From positions 1,674,001 to 1,738,000 of the forward strand of contig NZ_CP029190.1 in the NCBI RefSeq assembly GCF_008642295.1: DNA of 64,000 bases. Reading direction: 5' to 3'. The position numbers and the translations under genes are program-made. The DNA is from Streptomyces venezuelae (GTDB taxonomy: Bacteria; Actinomycetota; Actinomycetes; Streptomycetales; Streptomycetaceae). A model generated the notes under the pieces. That model had not been told where the DNA came from, ran no database searches, and saw nothing but the letters and a program-made list of their open reading frames with translations. Positions 44,316 through 51,863 of this stretch are shown one piece after another (the stretch's first letter is position 1; each line of letters opens with the position of its first letter).

Positions 44316-45316
44316 AGCAGGAACCCTCCGGGGAAGGGGTCGGTGGGGTCGAGGAAGTACTGGGCGGTGCCGGTGATCCAGGCGCGTCCGGTGACGGTCG
44401 GCACGACCGCGGGCCGCCCGCCGACCTCCGTCTCGCCGACCAGCCGGCCGGTGAACTCGGTGCCGATGAAGGACTCGTTGACGAAGTCCGTGTGCAGCGG
44501 CAGCAGGCCGCGGGCGTGCAGCTGGGCCATCCGGGCGCTGGTGCCGGTGCCGCACGGGGAGCGGTCGAACCAGCCGGGGTGAATGGCCATGGCGTGCCGG
44601 GAGCGGACGGCGTCGGAGCCGGGGGCGGCCAGGTAGACGTGTTTGACCCCGGCGATGTCCGGGTTCTCGGGGTGCACGGGCCGGTCCGGTCCGGCGTTGA
44701 TCGCGTCCATGACGGCGAGTCCGGCGGTGAGGAGGTCCTCCTTGCGGGCCCGGTCGAAGGGCAGGCCGAGGTCGTCGAGTTCGACGAAGGCGTAGAAGTT
44801 GCCGCCGTAGGCCAGGTCGTAGCCGACGGTGCCGAAGCCGGGGACCTCGGCCTTGAGGCCGAGGCCCACGCTGAAGGCGGGGACGTTGGTGAGCGTGACG
44901 GCCTTCGCCGCGCCGTCCTCGACGTGGACGTCCACGCTCACCAGTCCGGCGGGGGTGTCGAGGCGGACCGTGGTGACCGGCTCGGCCACCGGCACCATGC
45001 CCGTCTCGACCAGGACGGTGGCGACCCCGATGGTCCCGTGCCCGCACATCGGCAGCAGTCCGGACACCTCGATGTAGAGCACGCCGAAGTCGGCGTCGGG
45101 CCGGGTGGGCGGCTGCAGGATGGCGCCGCTCATCGCCGCATGCCCGCGCGGCTCGTACATGAGCAGGGTGCGGATGTGGTCCAGGTGCTCGATGAAGTGG
45201 AGGCGCTTCTCGGCCATGGTGGCGCCGGGGATCACCCCGACGCCCCCGGTGATGACCCGGGTCGGCATGCCCTCGGTGTGCGAATCCACCGCGTGGTAGA
45301 TGTGACGGGTGCGCAT
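44312..45316 (-). CDS. 4-hydroxyproline 2-epimerase
   Basis: A 334-residue member of the proline racemase family. The catalytic cysteines are Cys91 (PMCGHGTIG) and Cys255 (DRSPCGTGTSA), giving the two-base mechanism that converts trans-4-hydroxy-L-proline to cis-4-hydroxy-D-proline. Sequence and length fit hydroxyproline epimerases (LhpA/HypE type) better than proline racemases, and the neighbours supply the next steps. It lies 17 bases downstream of the DapA-family gene, and its stop overlaps the next start by four bases. Confidence 0.87.
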   Translation of the reverse strand: MRTRHIYHAVDSHTEGMPTRVITGGVGVIPGATMAEKRLHFIEHLDHIRTLLMYEPRGHAAMSGAILQPPTRPDADFGVLYIEVSGLLPMCGHGTIGVATVLVETGMVPVAEPVTTVRLDTPAGLVSVDVHVEDGAAKAVTLTNVPAFSVGLGLKAEVPGFGTVGYDLAYGGNFYAFVELDDLGLPFDRARKEDLLTAGLAVMDAINAGPDRPVHPENPDIAGVKHVYLAAPGSDAVRSRHAMAIHPGWFDRSPCGTGTSARMAQLHARGLLPLHTDFVNESFIGTEFTGRLVGETEVGGRPAVVPTVTGRAWITGTAQYFLDPTDPFPGGFLL

Positions 45317-45333
45317 GGAGGTACCCCTGAGTT

Positions 45334-46269
45334 TTAGTGGTGGCCCTCGGCGAGGGCCTTCTCGGTTGCGGCGCGGACGGCGGCCTCGACGTCCCCGGTG
45401 AGCGGGAAGCGCGGCGGGCGGGTGGCCCCGCCCGGCCGGCCGGCCAGGTCCATGGACAGCTTGATGGCCTGGACGAACTCGGTCTTGGAGTCCCAGCGCA
45501 GCAGGGAGTGCAGGGACGTGTAGAGCGGGAGGGCGGTCTCGAGGTCGCCGGCGACGGCGGCCCGGTACAGGGTGGCGCAGGTGGTGGGCAGGGCGTTGGG
45601 GTAGCCGGCGATCCAGCCGACCGCGCCGGCCACGGCGAGCTCCAGCAGGACGTCGTCGGCGCCGATCAGCAGGTCGAGGCCGGGGGCGAGTTCGGCGATC
45701 TCGTAGGCGCGGCGGACGTCCCCGCTGAACTCCTTCACGGCGACGATGCTGCCGTCGTTGTGCAGTCGGGCGAGCAGGGCCGGGGTGAGGTCGACCTTGG
45801 TGTCGATGGGGTTGTTGTACGCGACCACGGGCAGGCCGGCTCCGGCGACCTCGGCGTAGTGGGCGCGCACCGCCTGCTCGTCGGCGCGGTAGGCATTCGG
45901 CGGGAGCAGCAGCACGGACCCGGCGCCGGCCTCGGCGGCCTGCTCGGCCCAGCGGCGGGCTTCGGCGCTGCCGTAGGCGGCGACGCCGGGCATGACGCGG
46001 GCGCCGTCGCCGGCCGCCTCGACGGCGGTGCGGACCACGCGGGCGCGCTCTTCGTCGGTGAGGGTCTGGTACTCGCCGAGGGAGCCGTTGGGGACCACGC
46101 CGTCGCAGCCGTTGGCGATCAGCCAGGCCACGTGCTCGGCGTAGGCGTCGTAGTCGACGGTGAGGTCGGGTCGCATGGGCAGGGTGGTGGCGACCATGAT
46201 GCCGTGCCAGGGGCGCCGGCGGTCCGGAAGCGGGGCGGGGGTGGGCGCGGGGGTGGGCGCAAGGCTCAT
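45334..46269 (-). CDS. DapA-family lyase, probable pyrroline-4-hydroxy-2-carboxylate deaminase
   Basis: A 311-residue (beta/alpha)8 barrel of the dihydrodipicolinate synthase family. The Schiff-base lysine is in IVAVKEFSGD near residue 172, a tyrosine in VVAYNNP near 146, and the substrate loop in PNGSLGEYQTL near 62-72. In hydroxyproline clusters this family deaminates delta1-pyrroline-4-hydroxy-2-carboxylate to 2-oxoglutarate semialdehyde. ATG 46269 has GGGAG seven bases upstream. A GTGACATNNTAC motif lies 24 bases upstream, and this gene heads the unit running to the GntR regulator. Confidence 0.85.
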   Translation of the reverse strand: MSLAPTPAPTPAPLPDRRRPWHGIMVATTLPMRPDLTVDYDAYAEHVAWLIANGCDGVVPNGSLGEYQTLTDEERARVVRTAVEAAGDGARVMPGVAAYGSAEARRWAEQAAEAGAGSVLLLPPNAYRADEQAVRAHYAEVAGAGLPVVAYNNPIDTKVDLTPALLARLHNDGSIVAVKEFSGDVRRAYEIAELAPGLDLLIGADDVLLELAVAGAVGWIAGYPNALPTTCATLYRAAVAGDLETALPLYTSLHSLLRWDSKTEFVQAIKLSMDLAGRPGGATRPPRFPLTGDVEAAVRAATEKALAEGHH

Positions 46270-46292
46270 GACGGGACTCCCTTGTGTGGTGT

Positions 46293-46304
46293 GTGACATT
46301 TTAC
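46293..46304 (+). promoter_or_regulatory. GTGACATNNTAC motif, copy 2
   Basis: GTGACATTTTAC (extended TGTGACATTTTACTGG) lies 24 bases upstream of the DapA-family start. TTGTATAC, common in GntR/FCD operators, follows four bases further on (46309-46316). Confidence 0.55.
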
Positions 46305-46345
46305 TGGCTTGTATACGGCGGGGACAAGCCCCGGGACGGCATGGA

Positions 46346-47800
46346 TCAGCAGCCGTCCGGGGGAAGTTCGGCCAGGTTGCGGAGCGGGACCGGGCAGGAC
46401 AGCGGGCGGCGGTCGGCGCCGGGGGCGGTACCGGCCAGGGCGGCCACGGCCTGGCCGCACATCCGGCCCTGGCACCAGCCCATGCCGGCCCGGGTGAGCA
46501 GTTTGACGGTACGGGCGTCCCGGGCGCCGAGCTCCGCCACGGCCTCCCGGATCCGCCCGGCGGGCACCTCTTCGCAGCGGCAGACGTCGGTGTCCTCGGT
46601 GAGCCAGCCGGTCCAGCCGGGCCCGGGTCGGTGGGCGGCGCCCATGGCCTCGGCGAAGGCGCGCAGCCGGGCGCGGCGGCGGTGCAGGGCCGCCGGCGCG
46701 GGGCGGCCGGCCACCGAGTGGGCGGCCAGCTCGCCCTCGGCCAGGGCGAGCTGGGCACCGGCGATGCCGCCGGTCTCGCCGGCCGACCAGATGCCGGGCA
46801 CCGAGGTGCGCTGTTCCGTGTCCAGCTCCAGGGCGGCGGTGCCGTCGGCGGCGGTACGGGTGGCACAGCCGAGTTCGGTGGCGAGCTCCAGCTGCGGGAC
46901 CAGGCCGTGGCCGACGGCGAGGGCGTCGCAGGGGATACGGCGCCCGGTGCCGGGCACGGGCCGCCAGTCGCGGTCCAGCCGGGCCACGGTGACGGCTTCC
47001 ACCCGGTCGGTGCCGTGCGCTGCGACCACGGCCTGCCGGGTGAGCAGCCGCACCCGGTGGCGCAGCAGTCCGCCGCCGAACAGGGCGCCTTCGGCCAGCT
47101 TGGCCGGGTTGCGGAGCAGGGTGGGCACCCGGCCGGCGTACGCCAGGTAGGAGGCGGCCTCGACCACGGCCGGCACCCGGGCGCCGGCCGCGGCGAGGGA
47201 TCCGGCGACGGCGAGCAGCAGCGGCCCGCTGCCGGCCACCACCACCCGCTTCCCGGGCAGCACGAGTCCGGCCTTGAGCATGGCCTGGGCGCCGCCCGCG
47301 CCGACCACCCCGGGCAGGGTCCAGCCGGGGAAGGGCAGTTGCCGCTCGTACGCGCCGGTGGCGAGCAGGACGGCGGCGGCGGTGACGGTGGCGGCCCGCT
47401 CCTCGGGGCCGACGACGGCGTGCAGCCGCCAGGCCTTCGCGGGCTCGCCGGCCCCCGGCGCCGCCCCCGGCGCCGGAACCACGGTCCAGACGTGGTGCCC
47501 CGGCAGGAAGGTGATCCGGCCCGCCGCCTCGTGGGCGCGCAGCCCGGCCTCGCGGGCCGCGAAGGCGGACCAGTCGTGGTGCAGGGCCTGCGGCCGGGCG
47601 GCGCCGAGGCCGGGGGCGGGATGGCGGTAGTACTGGCCGCCCGGCCGGTCCCCGGCGTCGAGCAGGGTGACCCGCAGGCCGAGGTCGGCGGCGGTGACGG
47701 CGGCGGCGAGCCCGGCCGGCCCGGCTCCGACGATCGCGAGGTCGGCCGGCACGGCCGGCGCAGCCGGGGAGCCGGAGGGGTCAGACGGCGAGTTCGGCAC
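46346..47800 (-). CDS. FAD/NAD(P) oxidoreductase subunit with BFD-like 2Fe-2S site, hydroxyproline dehydrogenase
   Basis: A 484-residue flavoprotein. The FAD motif AIVGAGPAGLAAAVTAADLG is near residues 22-41, and a second nucleotide motif VVVAGSGPLLLAVAGSLAAAG is near 200. The C-terminus carries a bacterioferritin-associated-ferredoxin type cluster with four Cys (VCRCEE, then GWCQGRMCG). It resembles the alpha or large subunit of D-hydroxyproline dehydrogenases (LhpF/HcnB type). The GTG start has AGGAGGGA seven bases upstream and overlaps the small 2Fe-2S subunit gene by 20 bases. It oxidises cis-4-hydroxy-D-proline together with the next two genes. Confidence 0.83.
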   Translation of the reverse strand: MPNSPSDPSGSPAAPAVPADLAIVGAGPAGLAAAVTAADLGLRVTLLDAGDRPGGQYYRHPAPGLGAARPQALHHDWSAFAAREAGLRAHEAAGRITFLPGHHVWTVVPAPGAAPGAGEPAKAWRLHAVVGPEERAATVTAAAVLLATGAYERQLPFPGWTLPGVVGAGGAQAMLKAGLVLPGKRVVVAGSGPLLLAVAGSLAAAGARVPAVVEAASYLAYAGRVPTLLRNPAKLAEGALFGGGLLRHRVRLLTRQAVVAAHGTDRVEAVTVARLDRDWRPVPGTGRRIPCDALAVGHGLVPQLELATELGCATRTAADGTAALELDTEQRTSVPGIWSAGETGGIAGAQLALAEGELAAHSVAGRPAPAALHRRRARLRAFAEAMGAAHRPGPGWTGWLTEDTDVCRCEEVPAGRIREAVAELGARDARTVKLLTRAGMGWCQGRMCGQAVAALAGTAPGADRRPLSCPVPLRNLAELPPDGC

Positions 47801-48095
47801 GGCCGGTTCCCTCCTGGGTGGTGACGGTGTCCCCGGCCCGGGCCGGGACCAGGCAGGCCCGCTGGTTGGGCCGGCCGTTGACGGTGACGAGGCAGTCGTA
47901 GCAGCTGCCGATCCCGCAGAACGCCCCGCGCGGCGCGCCCCCTTCGCGGGTGGTGCGCCAGGCCAGGATGCCGGCTCCCCAGAGGGCGGCGGCGATGCTC
48001 TGCCCGGCCTCGGCGGGCACGGCGCGGCCGTCGAACTCGATGGTGTACGCCGCTTCGGGCGCCCCGCCGACCAGGCGGCGCGGGGTCGCGTTCAT
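47781..48095 (-). CDS. 2Fe-2S subunit of hydroxyproline dehydrogenase
   Basis: A 104-residue ferredoxin-like protein (Fer2_4). Four cysteines bind the cluster: three in GAFCGIGSCYDCLV near residues 60-68 and one in NQRACLV near 80. It carries electrons between the flavin subunits of the dehydrogenase. The ATG start overlaps the upstream stop as ATGA, and its 3' end overlaps the next gene by 20 bases. Confidence 0.87.
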   Translation of the reverse strand: MNATPRRLVGGAPEAAYTIEFDGRAVPAEAGQSIAAALWGAGILAWRTTREGGAPRGAFCGIGSCYDCLVTVNGRPNQRACLVPARAGDTVTTQEGTGRAELAV

Positions 48096-49261
48096 CGGGC
48101 GGTCTCCTTCGGGAAGCGGTCCGGGCGGAACGGGGCCGGGTCCAGGGCGGGTTCCGCCCCGGTCAGGGCGGCGGCGATCAGCACCCCGGTGCCCGGGGCC
48201 AGGCCGATCCCGGCGCCCTCGTGGCCGCAGGCGTGCAGCAGGCCCGGGACCCGCGGGTCGGGGCCGATCGCGGGGAGGTGGTCGGGCAGATAGGGGCGGA
48301 AGCCGTGGTAGCTGCGCAGGACCCGGACGTCCGCGAGGACCGGGAACAGGGCGGCGGCCTGTGCGGCCAGCCGGCGCAGCGCTTCGGTCGACGGGCTGCG
48401 GTCGAAGCCGACCCGTTCGCGGGTGGCGCCGATCAGGACGGGGCCGGCCGGGGTGCCCTCGACCACGGCCGAGGACTGGAGTGCGGCGGAGCCGCTGGCC
48501 ACGTCGGCAATGTAGTCGGCGGCGTAGACCTTGTGCCGGACCACCCTCGGCAGGGGTTCGGTCACCAGCACGAAGCCGCGGCGCGGCAGTACGGGCAGCT
48601 CGGTGCCGGCCAGCGCGGCGACCGCCCCGCCCCAGGTGCCGGCCGCGTTGACCACGGCGGGGGCGAGCAGGTCGCGCCGCGGGGTGCGGACGCCCCGGAC
48701 GGCGCCGGAGGCGTCCCGGAGGATCTCGGTGACCTCCTCGCCCAGGTACCGGGCGGCCCCCGAGGCGGCGAGCAGCCGGGCCGCCGCCTGGGCGGGCTGG
48801 ACCTGGGCGTCCTGCGGGTAGTGGAACCCGCCGGCCAGGCCCGGCGCCAGGTGGGGTTCGAGCTCGTGGAGGGAGCCGGCGGCGATTTCCACGGCCGTCA
48901 CCCCGGCCGCCCGCTGGCCCTCGGCGAAGGTCCGCAGGGCCTTCAGGGTGGTCTCGTCGGGCGCCACGACGAGACCGCCCTTGGGCTCGTACTCGGTCTC
49001 CGGCGGTAGGGCGGAGGCCAGTTCGCGCCACAGTTTCGTGGACAGCAGCGCGAGATCGAGCTCGGGGCCCGCCTCCTTGTCGGAGACGAGCAGGTTCCCC
49101 TCCCCGGCGCCGGTGGTGCCGCCCGCGACGGGACCGCGGTCGACCACGGCGACGGAGAGGCCGGCGCGGCTCGCGTAGTACGCGCAGGCGGCCCCGACCA
49201 CTCCGGCGCCGATGATCACGACGTCGGGGGAGGCGGTGTCCTGATGGTGTCTCTTGGCCAC
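48092..49261 (-). CDS. DadA-family FAD oxidoreductase, hydroxyproline dehydrogenase subunit
   Basis: A 389-residue DAO-fold flavoprotein. The FAD motif VVIIGAGVVGAACAYYASRAG is near residues 14-34, and the C-terminal HACGHEGAGIGLAPGTG binds FAD. It corresponds to the catalytic beta subunit of D-hydroxyproline dehydrogenases (LhpB type). The GTG start has no Shine-Dalgarno. CATATT lies six bases upstream, so it may be leaderless, and the third GTGACATNNTAC copy overlaps that box. It is the first gene of a three-gene coupled operon. Confidence 0.85.
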   Translation of the reverse strand: MAKRHHQDTASPDVVIIGAGVVGAACAYYASRAGLSVAVVDRGPVAGGTTGAGEGNLLVSDKEAGPELDLALLSTKLWRELASALPPETEYEPKGGLVVAPDETTLKALRTFAEGQRAAGVTAVEIAAGSLHELEPHLAPGLAGGFHYPQDAQVQPAQAAARLLAASGAARYLGEEVTEILRDASGAVRGVRTPRRDLLAPAVVNAAGTWGGAVAALAGTELPVLPRRGFVLVTEPLPRVVRHKVYAADYIADVASGSAALQSSAVVEGTPAGPVLIGATRERVGFDRSPSTEALRRLAAQAAALFPVLADVRVLRSYHGFRPYLPDHLPAIGPDPRVPGLLHACGHEGAGIGLAPGTGVLIAAALTGAEPALDPAPFRPDRFPKETAR

Positions 49262-49265
49262 GACA

Positions 49266-49277
49266 GTAATATGTCAC
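49266..49277 (-). promoter_or_regulatory. GTGACATNNTAC motif, copy 3
   Basis: The minus strand reads GTGACATATTAC (extended TGTGACATATTACTG). It lies five bases from the start codon of the DadA-family gene and covers the likely -10 box, a repressor-like position. Confidence 0.6.
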
Positions 49278-49303
49278 ATGGTGTGGCCGATTCCTAGAGG
49301 CCA

Positions 49304-51691
49304 TCAGCTGCGCAGCGGACCCTCACAGCTGTAGGAGGAGGTGCCGGCCACCTTGTTCGTCCAGATCTCCACCGGACCGAAGGAGCAGTTCATATCGGCC
49401 AGGTTGTTCGAGGCCGCGCCCGCCCGGTCCAGGATGAAGTAGTCCACCGTCTCGGACATGTCCTTGAAGTTCTGGTCGTCGCTGCGCCAGTTCTTCAGGT
49501 TCGCGGTGATCCGGCCGGTGCAGGTGAACCGGCGCTTGCCCGGCTCCCCGTTCTCCACGCAGTCCGGGGTGTTGTAGGTGGCCGTGGCGAAGGAGGACTT
49601 CACCGAGGCCAGCGCCGAGTCGCGCAGCTGCTCGTTGGGCGTGAACGTGGTGTTCGGCACGAACAGCTGGTCGACCTTGGCGATCTGCGCGTCCAGGAAG
49701 CGGTTGTAGTCGCGCTGGAGGTAGGTGTCCGCGCCCAGCCGGTGGCGCCAGGCGTCGTACGCCGCGACGTCGTTGTTGCGCAGGTGGGTGTACATCTCGC
49801 GGAGCAGCGAGGGCTTCTCGGTCCAGAGGAACTCGAAGAACGTGCCGGCGTAACTGTAGAAGCGGAATCCGTCGCCCGCGTAGGTGGCGTTGAGGATCTG
49901 CTCGACGGTCATCCGCGGGCCGCCGCCGGCGGTGTCGGCGATGACGCTCTTGACCAGGGACTTGCGGACGGCGATGCCGTTGTCGCGGGTGGCGCCGTCG
50001 AAGAACTCGGCGGTGCCCTCGTCCATGGCGGTGGTGCGGTCGCCCTCGTACCAGGGGCCCTCGCCGAAGAAGCCCGGAACCGCGAAACGGCCGTTGAGGT
50101 AGTGGACGTACTCGTGGCGGAAGAGCTCCTCGAGGGTGAGGGAGGAGTCCTGCGGGACGCGCCGCTCGTAGGTGTAGAAGGTCGCGCCGCGCTCGATGTA
50201 CACGCCGCCGTTGGCGGTGCCCATGCCCGTGAGGATCGGGTGCAGGTTCGCGTAGTCGGCGCGGGAGGCGTACAGCACGATGTTCAGACTGGAGTTGGGG
50301 TCCCCGGCCAGCGGCTGGTCGGCACCGAGCACGCGGTGGAACTGGGCCTTGACCTGCTTGCTCGCGTAGTAGAGCTTGTCGACGGTGGCACGGTCCAGGG
50401 CGGTGCGGACGTTGATGGCGCCGTTGTCGTAGGTGTAGGTGTTCGGGAAGAGCCAGGCCTCGATGTCCTGCTTGCAGACGCGGAACTGCTGACACGCGTC
50501 GTAGTACTTCACCCAGGACACGATCGCGGCCCACTGCTCGACGCCCCGGCCGAAGGTGCTCTCCACCCGGCCCAGCGCCCAGCCGAGGTCGGCGACCGCC
50601 GTGTCGCGCAGGCCGTCGATCTGGCCGAAGCGGCCGAGCTCGGACATGGCGTCGCGCACGACCCAGGCGTTGGCCGATCCCTTGAGGTGGGCGTAGTCGG
50701 CGAAGGCCTTGAACACGCCGCGGTACGAGGCGTCCTGGCGGGCCGCGGCGTGGAAGGCGGCGTCCTGGTTGCCCGGGTACACGCCGAGGTAGTTGACGGA
50801 GAGCGCGGCCAGCGCGGCTCCGCCCCAGGCCGGGTCGTGGTGGGTGGCCGGGCGGTCCGGGCCCATGGTGGCCAGGACCTTGGTGATCAGACCGAGCTGG
50901 TGCTGGCGCAGACCGGGGCCGGAGGCCGCGTACAGGGCCTCGCGCAGGGTGCGGGCGTTGGACGGGGTGACATCGAAGGTGCGGGCGGCGGCACCGAAGT
51001 CGGCGACGGCCTTCCGCATGGCCTCGACGGTCGGCGCGTCGGTGACGTCGATCTCCCCGCGCGAGAAGTCGTGGTACACGACCGCGTGCAGGTAGGTGAA
51101 CATCTCCTCCAGGTGGGAGGAGTTGAGGCCGTCGTGCGAAGCGGCCAGGCCGGATATCCGGCGGGAGACGGCCTGGACGTGGGCGTCGGACATCACCGGG
51201 GCCAGGCGGGCGTCCCAGTTCCAGATGATGTCGCGCAGACAGCCGTTGGCCGACACCGCCGGGTCGGCGAGGAAGTCGGCGAACTGCTCGGGGCCGAGGC
51301 CGGTGACCCCGTCGAGGGTGCAGGGGACGCCGGCGGCGCGGGCGGCGGGGGCCGCCCGCAGGTCCTTCGCCTTGGCCTTCTCGGACCGGGTGTCCTCGGC
51401 CGGGCCGGGGATCCGGGCCCCGTCCTTGGCGTCGGCCGCGCCGTCGGCCTTGGCACTGCCGCCCGGGGCGGGTGCGGGGGCCGGGGTCACCTGGGGGGCC
51501 TCGGCCAGGCGCTCGACCTCGTCGAACGGGTTCTCACCATGGGCATGCGCGGCCTGGGGACCGGCGAAGGTGGCGGGCACCGGGGCAGCCTGCTCCGCGG
51601 CCTGGGTCACGCTCTGCCCGGCGGAGGCGACAAGGGTGACCGCCACGGCGGTGGCGAGAAGGGAGGAGCGCACAACTCTGCTCATGGACAC
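49304..51691 (-). CDS. secreted M9 family collagenase
   Basis: A 795-residue secreted zinc metalloprotease. A signal peptide (RVVRSSLLATAVAVTLVASAG) is followed by a Pro/Ala-rich region, the M9 N-terminal activator domain (LHAVVYHDFSRG, GLGWALGRVEST) and the peptidase domain with His526-Glu527-His530 (HEYVHYLNGRF) and a downstream Glu in DEGTAEFF. The final 100 residues form a small Cys-containing domain (TPDCVENG, FTCTG, NCSF, SCEG). GTG 51691 has AGGAG six bases upstream; ATG 51685 is the alternative. Collagen is about one tenth hydroxyproline, so the neighbouring catabolic genes fit this enzyme. Confidence 0.9.
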   Translation of the reverse strand: MSMSRVVRSSLLATAVAVTLVASAGQSVTQAAEQAAPVPATFAGPQAAHAHGENPFDEVERLAEAPQVTPAPAPAPGGSAKADGAADAKDGARIPGPAEDTRSEKAKAKDLRAAPAARAAGVPCTLDGVTGLGPEQFADFLADPAVSANGCLRDIIWNWDARLAPVMSDAHVQAVSRRISGLAASHDGLNSSHLEEMFTYLHAVVYHDFSRGEIDVTDAPTVEAMRKAVADFGAAARTFDVTPSNARTLREALYAASGPGLRQHQLGLITKVLATMGPDRPATHHDPAWGGAALAALSVNYLGVYPGNQDAAFHAAARQDASYRGVFKAFADYAHLKGSANAWVVRDAMSELGRFGQIDGLRDTAVADLGWALGRVESTFGRGVEQWAAIVSWVKYYDACQQFRVCKQDIEAWLFPNTYTYDNGAINVRTALDRATVDKLYYASKQVKAQFHRVLGADQPLAGDPNSSLNIVLYASRADYANLHPILTGMGTANGGVYIERGATFYTYERRVPQDSSLTLEELFRHEYVHYLNGRFAVPGFFGEGPWYEGDRTTAMDEGTAEFFDGATRDNGIAVRKSLVKSVIADTAGGGPRMTVEQILNATYAGDGFRFYSYAGTFFEFLWTEKPSLLREMYTHLRNNDVAAYDAWRHRLGADTYLQRDYNRFLDAQIAKVDQLFVPNTTFTPNEQLRDSALASVKSSFATATYNTPDCVENGEPGKRRFTCTGRITANLKNWRSDDQNFKDMSETVDYFILDRAGAASNNLADMNCSFGPVEIWTNKVAGTSSYSCEGPLRS

Positions 51692-51863
51692 CAAGAACTC
51701 CTGGGTGGAGAGGGAGGTGGGGGATGTAGTGCCTGAACTGCCCTGCTTTACGCGGCATTTGACGTCAGTTCACGTGCCGCGGTGTGAGCTGTAACATAGT
51801 AATGTGAAATTGCACTGACAAGACCTGTGCGCCCACCAGTTCGCATCACCTTGGGGAGCCCCC

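Noticed and set aside
45334..46269. Lysine-pathway dapA
   Set aside because: The barrel has the Schiff-base lysine, but its setting among hydroxyproline enzymes and the coupled epimerase gene point to the hydroxyproline deaminase role.
49742..51736. A 664-codon plus-strand frame opposite the collagenase
   Set aside because: Composition is typical of an antisense frame, and the opposite strand has the HExxH peptidase motif and a signal peptide.
51794..51805. ACATAGTAATGT inverted repeat between collagenase and aminopeptidase P as a fourth GntR site
   Set aside because: It lacks the GTGACAT core shared by the three cluster sites and is A/T-rich promoter-like sequence. It may simply be part of the divergent promoters.
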